DNA from: Sutterella faecalis
GTDB taxonomy: Bacteria; Pseudomonadota; Gammaproteobacteria; Burkholderiales; Burkholderiaceae_F
Assembly (NCBI RefSeq): GCF_006337085.1
Contig: NZ_CP040882.1
Location: 2,852,001-2,916,000, forward strand
Reading direction: 5' to 3'
Length of the DNA stretch: 64,000 nucleotides
Part shown: in pieces, positions 41,392 through 50,565 of the stretch
Layout: every line of letters begins with the position of its first letter
Position numbering within the stretch: the stretch's first letter is position 1
The notes under the pieces: generated by a model
Database searches by the model: none
What the model was told of the DNA's origin: nothing
Seen by the model: only the letters and a program-made list of their open reading frames with translations
Position numbers and translations under genes: made by a program

Positions 41392-41829
41392 TCAATAGCG
41401 CGCTTTCTCGGCTTCAATGGAACTTGAAAGCCCGGCCTTGACGGCAAGCAGAACAAAAACAACGGAAGTGAGTCCCGTGACGGCGACTGTCCCGGGAAGA
41501 ATGTGCCAGAGCCCGGAGACATACCAGAGGGCAGGGAGCACGGAGATGAGCGCTGCTGCGGCGGCAAGAATGACCATGGGGCGTCGGGATTTCCAAACAC
41601 CCGCTTTGGTGAGATGCACGGCGCTCACGGTGCTTCCAAGTGCAAGCACGGCAAAAACGGTGGAGATGACGATCACAACCGGCACAAAGGCTTCTGCAAT
41701 GTAGGGCGAAACCTGGTCGGCTGCGAGCGCAAAAAAGGTAAGCGCGGCAACCCAGGCGCAGAAGGCCGCTCCGCCCATGTCCTTCGACATGGCAGGGCCG
41801 GCATAGGTGATTTTCGTTGCGGTGATCAT
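41392..41829 (-). CDS. Small membrane protein, unknown
   Basis: The 145-residue product has four clear membrane segments (FCAWVAALTFFALAADQV; EAFVPVVIVISTVFAVLALGSTV; PMVILAAAAALISVLPALWYVSGLW; LPGTVAVTGLTSVVFVLLAVKAGL) and short loops. It is encoded 97 bases upstream of the CreA-type lipoprotein gene and may be co-transcribed. I do not recognise a family. Confidence 0.65.
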   Translation of the reverse strand: MITATKITYAGPAMSKDMGGAAFCAWVAALTFFALAADQVSPYIAEAFVPVVIVISTVFAVLALGSTVSAVHLTKAGVWKSRRPMVILAAAAALISVLPALWYVSGLWHILPGTVAVTGLTSVVFVLLAVKAGLSSSIEAEKARY

Positions 41830-42267
41830 GAGGACCTCCGTGGTTGAAGTCTGAAGAATCCGCGGGTCAGCATATTTTTTGCGGGCTTCAGAAAGATAGG
41901 AATGACGAGGCCATTGGGATGCGCAGGACGATTCAAAAGAGAATCGGGAGAAATGACGGGAAAAGGTGCGCAGCCGCAGAAGGCGTCTTTAACGGTGAAG
42001 GGATTCTAGGGAGATTGGAATGTTTTCGTTTTGAATCGGATGCCGCGGATGGGCGTTGTTTTACTGTGACTCCCTGTCTTCCAGGGGAAGCGGAAGGGAG
42101 TAATAAAAACATAAAAATTTCAATTTGTTGTAAATATTCGTCACTTTATAATAAGTATAAATATGAATGCGTATGATTTATGTAGTACTGATCAAAAATG
42201 GATTGATGAAAATGTATGATATATTTTATACGAAACTGTTTATCATATAATATTGATGCTGCCCATG
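41830..42267. other. Intergenic region, AT-rich in its second half
   Basis: Positions 42100-42250 are strongly AT-rich. A short ORF from ATG 42163 (MNAYDLCSTDQKWIDENV) has only 18 codons and no ribosome site, so it is not called. Promoters for the minus-strand membrane-protein gene should lie at the left edge. Nothing else was recognised. Confidence 0.4.
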
Positions 42268-42299
42268 AAAAAAAGACGCCTCAACTGAGACGTCTTTTT
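42268..42299 (-). terminator. Terminator of larE
   Basis: AAAAAAAGACG.CTC pairs with GAG.CGTCTTTTT around AACT. On the minus strand seven T follow. It lies 20 bases after the larE stop. Confidence 0.85.
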
Positions 42300-42319
42300 C
42301 CAGTCCAACCGGTCTTGAA

Positions 42320-43195
42320 TCAGATTTCCGGCTGCTGCAGGCGGTCGTAGTAGCCCGAAAGACTTTCGAGCACTTCAGCACGCAGTCCGGGGAGTCGATC
42401 ACCGAATTTCTGATGAAGCTTCCCGATCAGGTTCTTGAGCTCGACGTCTGCATTGGGTACGGCATCAAACGATTTTTTTTCAACATGCAGAAGCGTTGTC
42501 GTCTTGTCGGGCATCCGGATGCGAAAGCGCAGACGGGAGCCGAAGGCATCGTTCGCAACACAGAGTTCAGCATCTGCGAGCGCCTCGAGTTCGCCCTGGG
42601 TAGGCGTCGTGCCGTAAGGAAAGCGCGTGAGGAGGCAGGGCCGTGCGGCTTGCTCCGGATTGGGAAATCCCACAGCACGACCGATTTCGCGAATTCTCTG
42701 CTTGGAAATTCCCGCCATGGCGAGGGGAGAAAAAATGTGAAGCTCTTCGAGCGCCTGAATGCCGGGACGATAGACCGTGAGGTCCGAGGTGTTCGTGCCG
42801 TCGCAGACCGGACCTTCGCATTCCATCTTCCGCGCAATGTCTTTGAGCGTCTCAAAAAGATGACGCTTGCAGACATAGCAGCGCTGAGTGCCTGCCCGGG
42901 CAAGTTCCGGGAGCGACAGGGAACTCGCCGGCACGAGGAGCGGTTCATAGCCGAGTGCTTCAGCGTCCTTGAGTGCGAGCGCTGTTTCATCGGGAGCGAT
43001 CTGCGGTCCGATGATGTGCAGGAGGTGCGCTTCAAAGCCCAGGTGTTTGGCGGCAAAGGCCAAAAAGCGGCTGTCAAGGCCTCCGGAATAAGCAATGCAG
43101 AATTCGCGCGAAGGGGCAATGCGCAGGAGAACGTCTTTAAGCGCCTGAATTTCCGGAAATTCAAGGAGACTTTGCTCGTTATCAGCGATGGACAT
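42320..43195 (-). CDS. larE: Pyridinium-dithiocarboxylate synthase LarE (sulfur transferase)
   Basis: LarE supplies sulfur to the nickel-pincer cofactor of lactate racemase. The 291-residue product (from ATG 43195; the longer TTG start lies in a terminator) has the PP-loop YSGGLDSRFLA, CxxC in TQRCYVCKRHLF, EGTN-like CDGTNTSDL and the RPCLLTRFPYGT block. The last holds the conserved Cys that is sacrificed or, in multi-Cys LarEs, binds an Fe-S cluster together with the CxxC. larA is the next gene upstream on the same strand, though separated by a terminator. LarB and LarC are not in the window. Confidence 0.88.
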   Translation of the reverse strand: MSIADNEQSLLEFPEIQALKDVLLRIAPSREFCIAYSGGLDSRFLAFAAKHLGFEAHLLHIIGPQIAPDETALALKDAEALGYEPLLVPASSLSLPELARAGTQRCYVCKRHLFETLKDIARKMECEGPVCDGTNTSDLTVYRPGIQALEELHIFSPLAMAGISKQRIREIGRAVGFPNPEQAARPCLLTRFPYGTTPTQGELEALADAELCVANDAFGSRLRFRIRMPDKTTTLLHVEKKSFDAVPNADVELKNLIGKLHQKFGDRLPGLRAEVLESLSGYYDRLQQPEI

Positions 43196-43225
43196 GAGGT
43201 CGGAAGGAAGAACTTGAGAAAAACG

Positions 43226-43252
43226 CAAGCCCGCTTTTGGCGAGCGGGCTTG
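43226..43252 (-). terminator. Terminator between larA and larE
   Basis: CAAGCCCGC pairs with GCGGGCTTG around a 9-base loop; on the minus strand CGTTTTTC follows. It lies 38 bases after the larA stop and should reduce read-through into larE. Confidence 0.8.
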
Positions 43253-43289
43253 ACTCTTCTGGAACGAAGCTTAATACGTTATCAGCACT

Positions 43290-44600
43290 TTATCGGCCGC
43301 ACTTGCAGCAGCAGTTGTGTTCAGGTGCAACGCGGGGCACCGTAAGGGACCCCTCCGGCATCATGATGGTCGAAGGATGATCTCCGAGGTACTCGTGAGC
43401 GAGCTTGAGCGCTTCTTCAACCGTATCAACAGCGGCCGTAAAGTGCATGCTCTTTGCAAGGTCCCGGTTGAGAGCCGTGACGAGAATGAACTTTGCCTTG
43501 CTGATCGGCCGCGTGATCGCAAAAGCCTTGTTGGCGCCGATCTGGAAGTTGTCCTCGAGCTCCTTCCTGATGGCTTCGGGAGTGCCGAGCCGGCGGAAGG
43601 TTTCCTCGAGCTTGGCCGACCCCGAGCCCTCAATGCACTCTGCAAGGAGAATGACGACGCCGCCCTTTCTCACGGCGCAGGCAGCATTGTCCATCGTCTT
43701 CTGCATCTGATAGACATTGATGTCCTTCGGGTAGCCGCCGCAGGAGGCGATCACGAGATCGGCTTCCTTCGGGATTTCGCAGCCGTAGACCTTGTCGACG
43801 AACTTGCAGGCCTCCTTGTGGGCCTTGATGTAGTCGCCCGCAAAAATCTTGAGGAATTCATGCTTGGCGTTGAGGATGGCGTTGAAGAGGAAGAGGGAGC
43901 GGCCTTTTGCAAAGAGCGCCACGCCTTCCATCTGGTCGTCGTAGCAGGGGTTGCCTTCCATGCGGCCGAGGCCGGCTTTTTCGGAAAGCATGTGGCTGTG
44001 GTTCATGCGGACCGTTTCCATCGCGGCGCATCCCGGAAGGATGGCCTTCCTGCCGCCGCCGTAGCCGGAGAAGTAGTGGTGAACGATCGTGCCCGTGAGG
44101 AAGATGTGGTCGACGTGGCAGAGCTCCTTGTTGATCCAGACGGGAGTGCCGAGGGACGTCGTGCCGAAGTATTCGAAGTCGTCCTTGTTGGTCGCGATGC
44201 TGTTGTACATCTTGATGCGGCGGGCAACTTCGGGGCTCACCTCCTTTTCCATCTCTTCGGGCGTCATGGCGCGGTGCGTGCCGAGCGCGAAGACGATCTT
44301 CATGTTCTCATCGGGAACGCCGAGCTTATTCATCTCGTTGACGAGAATCGGCATGAAGATTTCGCTGTTGGCAATGCGGGTCGGATCGTTGCAGATGAAG
44401 GCAACCGTGTCGCCGGGCTTCACGATCTCATTGACGGGAGGCAGCCCGATCGGATGGTAGAGCGCTTCCAGAACATGCTCGTGCACGTTCTGCATGACTT
44501 CAAAGGGTTCGGTGCGGACGACCTTCAGCACATCATCGGAGTCGTATTGAAAGGTTTTCCGGCCGTTGCCGTAAGCGAAGTCATAAGTTGCAAGCGTCAT
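43290..44600 (-). CDS. larA: Nickel-dependent lactate racemase-type enzyme LarA
   Basis: The 436-residue protein keeps the LarA catalytic set: H109 in ALGTHRA, H174/H175 in IVHHYFSGYGGGRK and K185 in GRKAILPG, which binds the nickel-pincer cofactor, plus the MNHSHM block. The family isomerises lactate or other 2-hydroxy acids, so the exact substrate is uncertain. The C-terminus ends HNCCCKCGR, a Cys-rich tail not found in the enzyme I know from Lactiplantibacillus. A -10-like TATAAT lies upstream on the minus strand (44674-44679). larE follows downstream behind a terminator. Confidence 0.88.
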   Translation of the reverse strand: MTLATYDFAYGNGRKTFQYDSDDVLKVVRTEPFEVMQNVHEHVLEALYHPIGLPPVNEIVKPGDTVAFICNDPTRIANSEIFMPILVNEMNKLGVPDENMKIVFALGTHRAMTPEEMEKEVSPEVARRIKMYNSIATNKDDFEYFGTTSLGTPVWINKELCHVDHIFLTGTIVHHYFSGYGGGRKAILPGCAAMETVRMNHSHMLSEKAGLGRMEGNPCYDDQMEGVALFAKGRSLFLFNAILNAKHEFLKIFAGDYIKAHKEACKFVDKVYGCEIPKEADLVIASCGGYPKDINVYQMQKTMDNAACAVRKGGVVILLAECIEGSGSAKLEETFRRLGTPEAIRKELEDNFQIGANKAFAITRPISKAKFILVTALNRDLAKSMHFTAAVDTVEEALKLAHEYLGDHPSTIMMPEGSLTVPRVAPEHNCCCKCGR

Positions 44601-44774
44601 GTTTTTCTCCTTTGCTGACCGCGGCCGGCCCTTCCGAGGTATGGCCGCAGGCCTTAAGTCATGAACCGCGCCGATTATAAAGTTTCGCGGTGCCGGAATT
44701 TGTCTTCAGGCGACCCGGATGATGCTGTCGTTCAGACGTATGGCGACGACATTCAAAATTTTTTTGCATGCCTC

Positions 44775-44802
44775 TTGACAAATTTTTATTTGTGCGTAGA
44801 AT
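44775..44802 (+). promoter_or_regulatory. Promoter of tRNA-His
   Basis: A perfect -35 box TTGACA (44775-44780) and -10 box TAGAAT (44797-44802) with a 16-base AT-rich spacer lie about 60 bases upstream of the tRNA. Confidence 0.8.
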
Positions 44803-44863
44803 TCCACTTCTCACAACGACGCGCTCTCAACGAGACGCGACGAAGTGAGAAAAAATCTGGATG

Positions 44864-44939
44864 GTGGGTGTAGCTCAGTTGGTAGAGTCCCGGATTGTGA
44901 TTCCGGTTGTCGTGGGTTCGAGTCCCATCTCCCACCCCA
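44864..44939 (+). tRNA. tRNA-His (GTG anticodon)
   Basis: The 76-base gene folds into a cloverleaf: GTGGGTG acceptor arm, GCTC/AGTTGGTAGA D-arm, CCGGATTGTGATTCCGG anticodon arm with GTG, GTGGG/CCCAT T-arm and encoded CCA. The base before it (44863) is G, as needed for the tRNA-His G-1. The acceptor stem has a T6-T67 mismatch (3' strand CTCCCAC), which could reflect replacement of the 3' end by an integrating element; the lone integrase gene 260 bases downstream fits this. Confidence 0.95.
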
Positions 44940-45100
44940 TCCACAGAATTCAAAAGAGCTCCTGGCTTAAACGGCCTGGGGCTTTTTTATTGCCTAGATG
45001 CCTGCGGCGCAGGGTTTTCTGTCTGCTTTACCGGACTTCTTTCCCTTTAGAAAAAAGAGCGGTGCGCATCGCTAGTGCGCGGCTCAAAGCATACCCAGAA

Positions 45101-45166
45101 GGTGACCCAAGACGGTCCGTCCGTAGAATGAAAGGTGACCCGAATTGGGTTGCCTTTGGGGTCACC
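45101..45166. repeat. Repeated GGTGACCC boxes between tRNA-His and integrase
   Basis: GGTGACCC occurs at 45101-45108 and 45134-45141 and inverted as GGGTCACC at 45159-45166; the latter two share the longer AAAGGTGACC/GGTCACCTTT core. The position just after a tRNA and before an integrase gene suggests arm-type recombinase sites or an operator. Confidence 0.55.
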
Positions 45167-45198
45167 TTTGACCTTGGGTCTTCTTTGACGGAGTAGCC

Positions 45199-46506
45199 AT
45201 GCCACGCATACTTGCTCGCCCTCTTACAGAAAAAGAAGTTAGAGCGCTGACGAAGACATCCGCGCTTGGAGGAGTTCCTGGTCTTGTTCTTCGCATTAGG
45301 CCCGGTCGTGCGAAAGCATATGCCCTCGTGAAAAATATCGGTGGCGTTAGACGCTTATGGACTATCGGGCAGTACGGCATAATTTCTCTTTCGGCTGCTC
45401 GCGCACGGGCTGCCAAAATGGTCGAAGCCATCGAAGAAGGACGCGATCCGACCGAAGAGAAGAGGACGGTCTTCAAAGTATCAAAACGTGAAGCGACCTA
45501 TACCGTCTATCGGTTGCTCTTGGACTTCCTGAGGGCCGAGGATGCTCGCGGCCGTTGGGATAATCGCGGCCGCATGCCCCACGTCAAAAAGGCCGAGGGA
45601 TGGATCAATAATCACATGGGGAAGAAATTCCTCGCCAAGGACGCGAAGAAGCTCACCGCGCAGGACGTAGCCGCAGAGTTTCAAACGAAGTGGCTCTCGA
45701 TGCGCAGCATTCCGGAAAAGTGCATCGGAGAAATCAAGCGCGCCTATGACTGGGGTATGGCGCTTCAGAAAATTCCATTGATGGATAACCCGGCCTCGCT
45801 GCGCGGCGCGCTCGGCCACTTGCTTCCGCCTTCGTCTGCCCGCCCGAAGCGGACGCACATGCCGTATCTGGAACCGGAGAAGATGCCTGCTTTCTGCCGG
45901 GAGCTCATGCGGCGGTCGGGATGCGGCTCCAGAGCTCTTCTTTTTTCGATCCTGACCGCAAGCCGTTCCGACAATGTTCTTAAAGCGCGTTGGGATCAGA
46001 TCGACTTGGAGCGCTGCGTATTCACGATCCCTCGTGAAGAGATGAAGATTAAGGGCCTGAGCTTCGCCCGTGAAACGCCTCTGTCGCCGGCGGCCGTGGC
46101 AATCCTCCAGGGACTTCCGCGACACGAGACCCCGGCGGGACAACCGAATTGGGTTTTCCGCAACTTCCAAAATGGCAACGGTCATATCTCTCCCAACACG
46201 TGGCGAGCGCTGATCCTGCGCATCGACCGAGAGACCGAAGGTCATCCCTATCATGATCCGATCGAGGTTGACGACTTCGGCCGCCATCGTTTGCCAGTTC
46301 CTCACGGTCTCGCACGCGCTTCCTTCGATACCTGGGCGCGGAACCCCACGAAGTACGGCCACGAGCTTTTCGACCCGGATTTTATTGAAGCATGCCTCGA
46401 TCACTTCTCTCCGAAGTATGGCGGCGCTTACATGCGAGCCTATCCACTTGAGGACATGCGCAAAATTTTCGATGAGTGGGCCTCATTTTTGATGAGCAAT
46501 ATCTAA
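45199..46506 (+). CDS. Divergent tyrosine integrase next to tRNA-His
   Basis: The 435-residue product has a DUF4102-like arm-binding start (VPGLVLRIRPGRAKAYALVKNIGGVRRLWTIGQYGIISLSAARARA) and a helical core-binding part. Its catalytic domain has Arg in TASRSDNVLKARW, His in CLDHFSPKYGGAY and the presumed nucleophile Tyr in AYMRAYP. The box I element reads HGLARASFDTW, with one extra residue between His and Arg compared with the usual HGxR, which may affect activity. It lies 260 bases after tRNA-His. No further element genes follow before pyruvate carboxylase, so it seems to be a lone remnant. Confidence 0.85.
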   Translation: MPRILARPLTEKEVRALTKTSALGGVPGLVLRIRPGRAKAYALVKNIGGVRRLWTIGQYGIISLSAARARAAKMVEAIEEGRDPTEEKRTVFKVSKREATYTVYRLLLDFLRAEDARGRWDNRGRMPHVKKAEGWINNHMGKKFLAKDAKKLTAQDVAAEFQTKWLSMRSIPEKCIGEIKRAYDWGMALQKIPLMDNPASLRGALGHLLPPSSARPKRTHMPYLEPEKMPAFCRELMRRSGCGSRALLFSILTASRSDNVLKARWDQIDLERCVFTIPREEMKIKGLSFARETPLSPAAVAILQGLPRHETPAGQPNWVFRNFQNGNGHISPNTWRALILRIDRETEGHPYHDPIEVDDFGRHRLPVPHGLARASFDTWARNPTKYGHELFDPDFIEACLDHFSPKYGGAYMRAYPLEDMRKIFDEWASFLMSNI

Positions 46507-46603
46507 GAGAAAAGCTCCGGGCACGAAAGCTGGTCAACCAGACTTTTAATGAAAAGGAGTATTGAACTCCCAGTTGCTTCCAAATGATGGTGCTGAGAAT
46601 ATC

Positions 46604-46639
46604 GAAAGGCCGCGCGGATTCTCCCCGGCGCGGCCTTTC
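46604..46639 (-). terminator. Terminator of the pyruvate carboxylase gene
   Basis: GAAAGGCCGCGC pairs with GCGCGGCCTTTC around a 12-base loop. It lies 25 bases beyond the pyc stop on the minus strand. Confidence 0.8.
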
Positions 46640-46663
46640 TTCCCCGTTATTCGAGCTTAGGGG

Positions 46664-49600
46664 TTAAGCCTTCTCCTCATCCTCCGGGAGCTTTGCGCCG
46701 CAGATGGCGCAGAAGAGCGCTTTTCTCGAAGCGGCCGGTGCTCCGCAGCAGGGACAGCGCTTGGGCACGGGGCCGAGCTCAACGATGAGTTCGCCTTCTT
46801 CCACAGGCACCATGCGGCGGGTCTGCGCGAAGTCTGCGGTCTTGAGGACGCGCTTCACAATGCCGTCCATGGGAGCGCAGACAGCCTTTTCCTGCTTCAT
46901 GATGGAGACATTGAAGAGCTCCTGACCCTTCTTGACGATGTCGCCGGGGGCCACGTGCACAATCCAGAGATCGGCCTTCCTGGGGCTTGCCACTTCGCCC
47001 GGCACGGAGGGATCGGCAAGCGTGACGCCCGCCTTCTTTGCGGACCCCGTTTCGAGCTTCACGTCGGTCGTGAGGATTTCGCTGTCGAGCACGTAGCGTA
47101 CGGTTGAGAAGCCTTCCTCGTTCACCGGATCGATGGAAAGGAGATGAAGCTGGTGGGGCTTCCCGTCCGAGCTCGAGAAGTTGAGGGTCTGCCCGGACTT
47201 GAGGCCCTCAAACCAAACATCGAGCGGCAGGCAGTTCGGATCGCCGAATTTCTTTCGGAATTCAATCGTCTTCAGTGCGTCGGCCGGATGGTTGAGGTAC
47301 ATCACGAGCTCTTCGGCCGAAGGAACCCGCTTCAGAAGCTTCGCGAGCGCTTCCCTTTCCGCTTCAATGTTTGCCGGAGCAAGGTTCGCGAGGGGCGACG
47401 CTTCGCTGCGCGAGGCGAGCGCTTCGCGCCACCTCGGACCGAATGCCGACTCATAGACCCAGTCGTCGGGGAAGCCGAGCGGCAGGCGTCCGAATTTGCC
47501 GAGAAGGAGATTCCGGAACGCTTCATTGCAGTCGACGTAGATCGAAAGGCGCTCGGCCTTTTCTTCCGGCGTGAGGTTGGTCTTCTTCGTCCCTGCCATG
47601 CGGACGGCGGCTAGGAGCTTCTCGACCGCGGGCATGCCGCCCCGCTTGTAAGCTCCCGTGACCGCAAGGAATGCCGTGTTCCAGGTGATCTGCGAGCCCG
47701 GCGTCACGTCGTGATAGCGTACGATCCTGCGGGTGCATTCGAGGAATTCGAGCATGAAGGGGAGGAGCTGAATGTAGCCCTGCTTCACGGCGCCTTCCTG
47801 GGAGGAAGACGTGGCTCCGCCCGGCATCTGGTAGCGCGTCACTTCGTAGTCGACGCCCTGGAAGTAGGGCGAAGCGTAGCGGTCGAACCAGGGCATCACC
47901 TGCTTCGCGACGAAATTCGCCTTCGAAATCGCTTCCCGGTTGATGAGGGTCTTCATGCCGAGTTCGTCCTCGAGGTAGGCGGCAAGCGACAGGAGGTCCC
48001 CCTGGCCGTAGCTTCTCACCGAGGCGCCGAGACCGGCATCGAGAATTTCGCAGCCCGCCTGAGCGGCTGCGGCGCAGGCGGGAAGAAAGAGCCCGTCCGT
48101 CGCATGGCGGTGATAGTGAAGCACGAGTTCAGGCCAGCGCTTTTTGAGTGCCGTGACCAACGCCGTCATGAAGGCGGGCGAGCAGACGCCCGCCATATCC
48201 TTGAGGCCGAGAACGAAGTTCCTGGCGGCTTCCCTTTCTGAAACGCCCATGGTCTTCGCGACCATGCGAAGGATCGCCTCAGCGGATTGGAGGCAGTAGC
48301 TGACGTCGAACCACGGGGCGCGCGAGAGCGCTATTGCCGGTTCGAAGAGCTTGTCGCGGCGCGAAAGCACAACCTCGGCGATGGGTTGCATGTTTTCGGC
48401 TTCATTGAGGAAGTCGAAGCACCGCACGACGTCGTAGTGCTCGCAGATCATTTCGCCCGTGAGCCGCATGAGGTTCTTGGGCTGCGGCGAGTAGCCGAGG
48501 ACGTTCGTGGAGCGGACGAGAAGCTGCTTCAGGGTCTTCGGCGCAAAGGCATTCCATTCGCGCGCCTCTTCAAAGGGGTAGGTCATGTTGGCGAGCATCG
48601 CCACATGGAAGTGCGCGCCGCCGCCGTTTTCAATCGAAAAGAGTCCGGCGTTGTCGAGGAAGGGTCCGATCAGGCGGTCTTCGGCGAGGCGCATGCGGTT
48701 GCCGTGATTGGACTGCGTCATGTCGCGGGTCGTCGTGTCGGTGAAGTGCACGCGTCCCGTATCGCGGATGAAGGAGAGCACGGATTCGCGGTCGCTCTGC
48801 GGATAGGGAGAAGGCGCGCTGCGCGCCGCTTCGGAGAGCTGCGGAAGCACGGGCGTGAAGCTCCCGAGCCGCGGCGTCGTGCGCGAGCGGTAGGTGCCGA
48901 GCGACACGTAAGGATTGAAGCCGCGGGCGGAGATTTCCGCGACGAGCTTCGCGAGGCGCTCGCTCTCGGGACCGAGGTCCGTGTACTCGAGAAGCTCCGG
49001 ATGCTCCCTGACGAACGTAGTCGTCACCTTGCCGGCGCGGAAGAGCGGATGGCCGATGACGCCGCGAAGGAAGGGAATCGTGGTCTTCGGGCCTCCGATC
49101 ATGTATTCCGATAGCGCGCGGTCCATGATGCCGAGGGTTTTCTGCCAGTCGCGCGCATAGGTGATGAGAAGCGCGCCCGCGGAGTCGTAGTTGGGCGGGA
49201 ATTCATAGCCCGCCGAGAGGTTGGAGTCGAGCCGCACGCCCGGGCCGCCCGGCGAAACGTAGCGGGTGATGAGGCCCGAATTCGGCGTGAAGCCGTCCTG
49301 CGGGTCCTCCAGATTGACTCGGACCTGTAGCGCATGGAAGGCGGGCTTTACCGCATCTTCCGTGAAGCGAAGGGTCGAGCCGAAGGCAATGGCAATCTGC
49401 TCTTCGACGAGGTCGATGCCGTAGCGGCTTTCCGTAATGCCGTGCTCGACCTGCAGACGCGTATTCACCTCGATCATGTAGGGAGTGCCGTCCTCGGTCA
49501 CGAGGAATTCGACGGTGGCGACCGAGTGGTAGCCGACGTCAAGCACGAGGCGCTTCGCGTATTCCTTGAGCCTTGCGCGCAGTTCGGGCGTCATGCCCGC

Positions 49601-50371
49601 CCAGGGCGAGGGCGTTACCTCGAGGAGCTTCTGGTTGTTGCGCTGCACCGTGCAGTCGCGTTCGTCGAAAGCAAAGACATTTCCCCAGTGGTCGGCGATC
49701 ACCTGAATCTCAATGTGGTGAACGTGCGCGAGGTACTTTTCGACGAATAGCCGGGGGTTCCCGAATGAGGCCTGCGCCATGGCGGAGGCTTTTTCAAAGG
49801 CATCCTCGAGTTCATCTTCTGAGGTGACGAGAAAGATTCCTCGTCCGCCGCCGCCGCCCTCGGCTTTGAGCATGATCGGAAGGCCGATTTCGCGCGCGAG
49901 GCGCCGCGCCTCAGGAATGTCGACCGATTCGTCGGACCCCGGAACGACCGGTATCCCGAGGCGCCGTGCCACGCGCCTCGCCTCGACCTTGTTGCCGAGA
50001 AGGTGCATGGCTTCGGCCGAGGAGCCGATGAAGGTGATGCCCGCCTCACGGCAGAGTTCGGGGAAGGTATTGTCTTCGCTGGCAAAGCCCCAGCCCGGGT
50101 GAATGGCAATGGCACCGCGTTCGCGGGCAAGACGGATGATTTTCGGGAGATCGAGATAGGCGCGGGGGTCGGCGCCGAGAAGAATGAGTTCCTGTGCGGA
50201 GGCGGCTGCCGGCTCCGCCTTGTCGATGTCGGTCGCGGTGACGGCCGCGACGGCATTGAATCTTTCGCGTATGGAGCGGGCTATTCGTCTCGCTGGTATG
50301 CCGCGGTTGGCGACAAGGATGACCTTGCCGCGCAGACTTTCGCGGACCTCCTCAAAAGAGCGCTGCTGCAT
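46664..50371 (-). CDS. pyc: Pyruvate carboxylase with fused C-terminal zinc ribbon
   Basis: The enzyme converts pyruvate to oxaloacetate. From ATG 50371 (AAGGA upstream) it has 1,235 residues. They hold a biotin carboxylase domain (~15-460, GNKVEARRVARRLGIPVVPG, EVNTRLQVEHGITE), a carboxyltransferase domain (~540-830, TTTRDMTQSNHGNRMR), the conserved linker (~1000-1085), and a biotinyl domain with the acceptor Lys in SIMKQEKA (K1159), where most enzymes have A/SMKM. A zinc ribbon with CxxC pairs (C1206/C1209, C1221/C1224) follows at the very end, not usual for the family. The biotin ligase gene is next upstream on the same strand. Confidence 0.9.
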   Translation of the reverse strand: MQQRSFEEVRESLRGKVILVANRGIPARRIARSIRERFNAVAAVTATDIDKAEPAAASAQELILLGADPRAYLDLPKIIRLARERGAIAIHPGWGFASEDNTFPELCREAGITFIGSSAEAMHLLGNKVEARRVARRLGIPVVPGSDESVDIPEARRLAREIGLPIMLKAEGGGGGRGIFLVTSEDELEDAFEKASAMAQASFGNPRLFVEKYLAHVHHIEIQVIADHWGNVFAFDERDCTVQRNNQKLLEVTPSPWAGMTPELRARLKEYAKRLVLDVGYHSVATVEFLVTEDGTPYMIEVNTRLQVEHGITESRYGIDLVEEQIAIAFGSTLRFTEDAVKPAFHALQVRVNLEDPQDGFTPNSGLITRYVSPGGPGVRLDSNLSAGYEFPPNYDSAGALLITYARDWQKTLGIMDRALSEYMIGGPKTTIPFLRGVIGHPLFRAGKVTTTFVREHPELLEYTDLGPESERLAKLVAEISARGFNPYVSLGTYRSRTTPRLGSFTPVLPQLSEAARSAPSPYPQSDRESVLSFIRDTGRVHFTDTTTRDMTQSNHGNRMRLAEDRLIGPFLDNAGLFSIENGGGAHFHVAMLANMTYPFEEAREWNAFAPKTLKQLLVRSTNVLGYSPQPKNLMRLTGEMICEHYDVVRCFDFLNEAENMQPIAEVVLSRRDKLFEPAIALSRAPWFDVSYCLQSAEAILRMVAKTMGVSEREAARNFVLGLKDMAGVCSPAFMTALVTALKKRWPELVLHYHRHATDGLFLPACAAAAQAGCEILDAGLGASVRSYGQGDLLSLAAYLEDELGMKTLINREAISKANFVAKQVMPWFDRYASPYFQGVDYEVTRYQMPGGATSSSQEGAVKQGYIQLLPFMLEFLECTRRIVRYHDVTPGSQITWNTAFLAVTGAYKRGGMPAVEKLLAAVRMAGTKKTNLTPEEKAERLSIYVDCNEAFRNLLLGKFGRLPLGFPDDWVYESAFGPRWREALASRSEASPLANLAPANIEAEREALAKLLKRVPSAEELVMYLNHPADALKTIEFRKKFGDPNCLPLDVWFEGLKSGQTLNFSSSDGKPHQLHLLSIDPVNEEGFSTVRYVLDSEILTTDVKLETGSAKKAGVTLADPSVPGEVASPRKADLWIVHVAPGDIVKKGQELFNVSIMKQEKAVCAPMDGIVKRVLKTADFAQTRRMVPVEEGELIVELGPVPKRCPCCGAPAASRKALFCAICGAKLPEDEEKA

Positions 50372-50565
50372 GCTGGATTTTCCTTCCTGTAAGCGTGTGG
50401 TGATTGGCTGGATTTTTGTAGTTTTATTCCCGCTCCGAAGAGCTTCCGATGCTCGTTTCCCATGCGGTCGGCGTGCTTTTTTGTATTGGCAAAGCTTTGG
50501 GTCCGACCTCAGGGATCGGGGCGGGAAGAGAGAAGAAAAAGGTGATTCGACTGCTTCCGAAGCGG

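Noticed and set aside
44940..46664. A repeated tRNA-His 3' end as attR of an island
   Set aside because: No copy of the tRNA 3' sequence was found between the integrase and pyruvate carboxylase, so the island boundary cannot be claimed.
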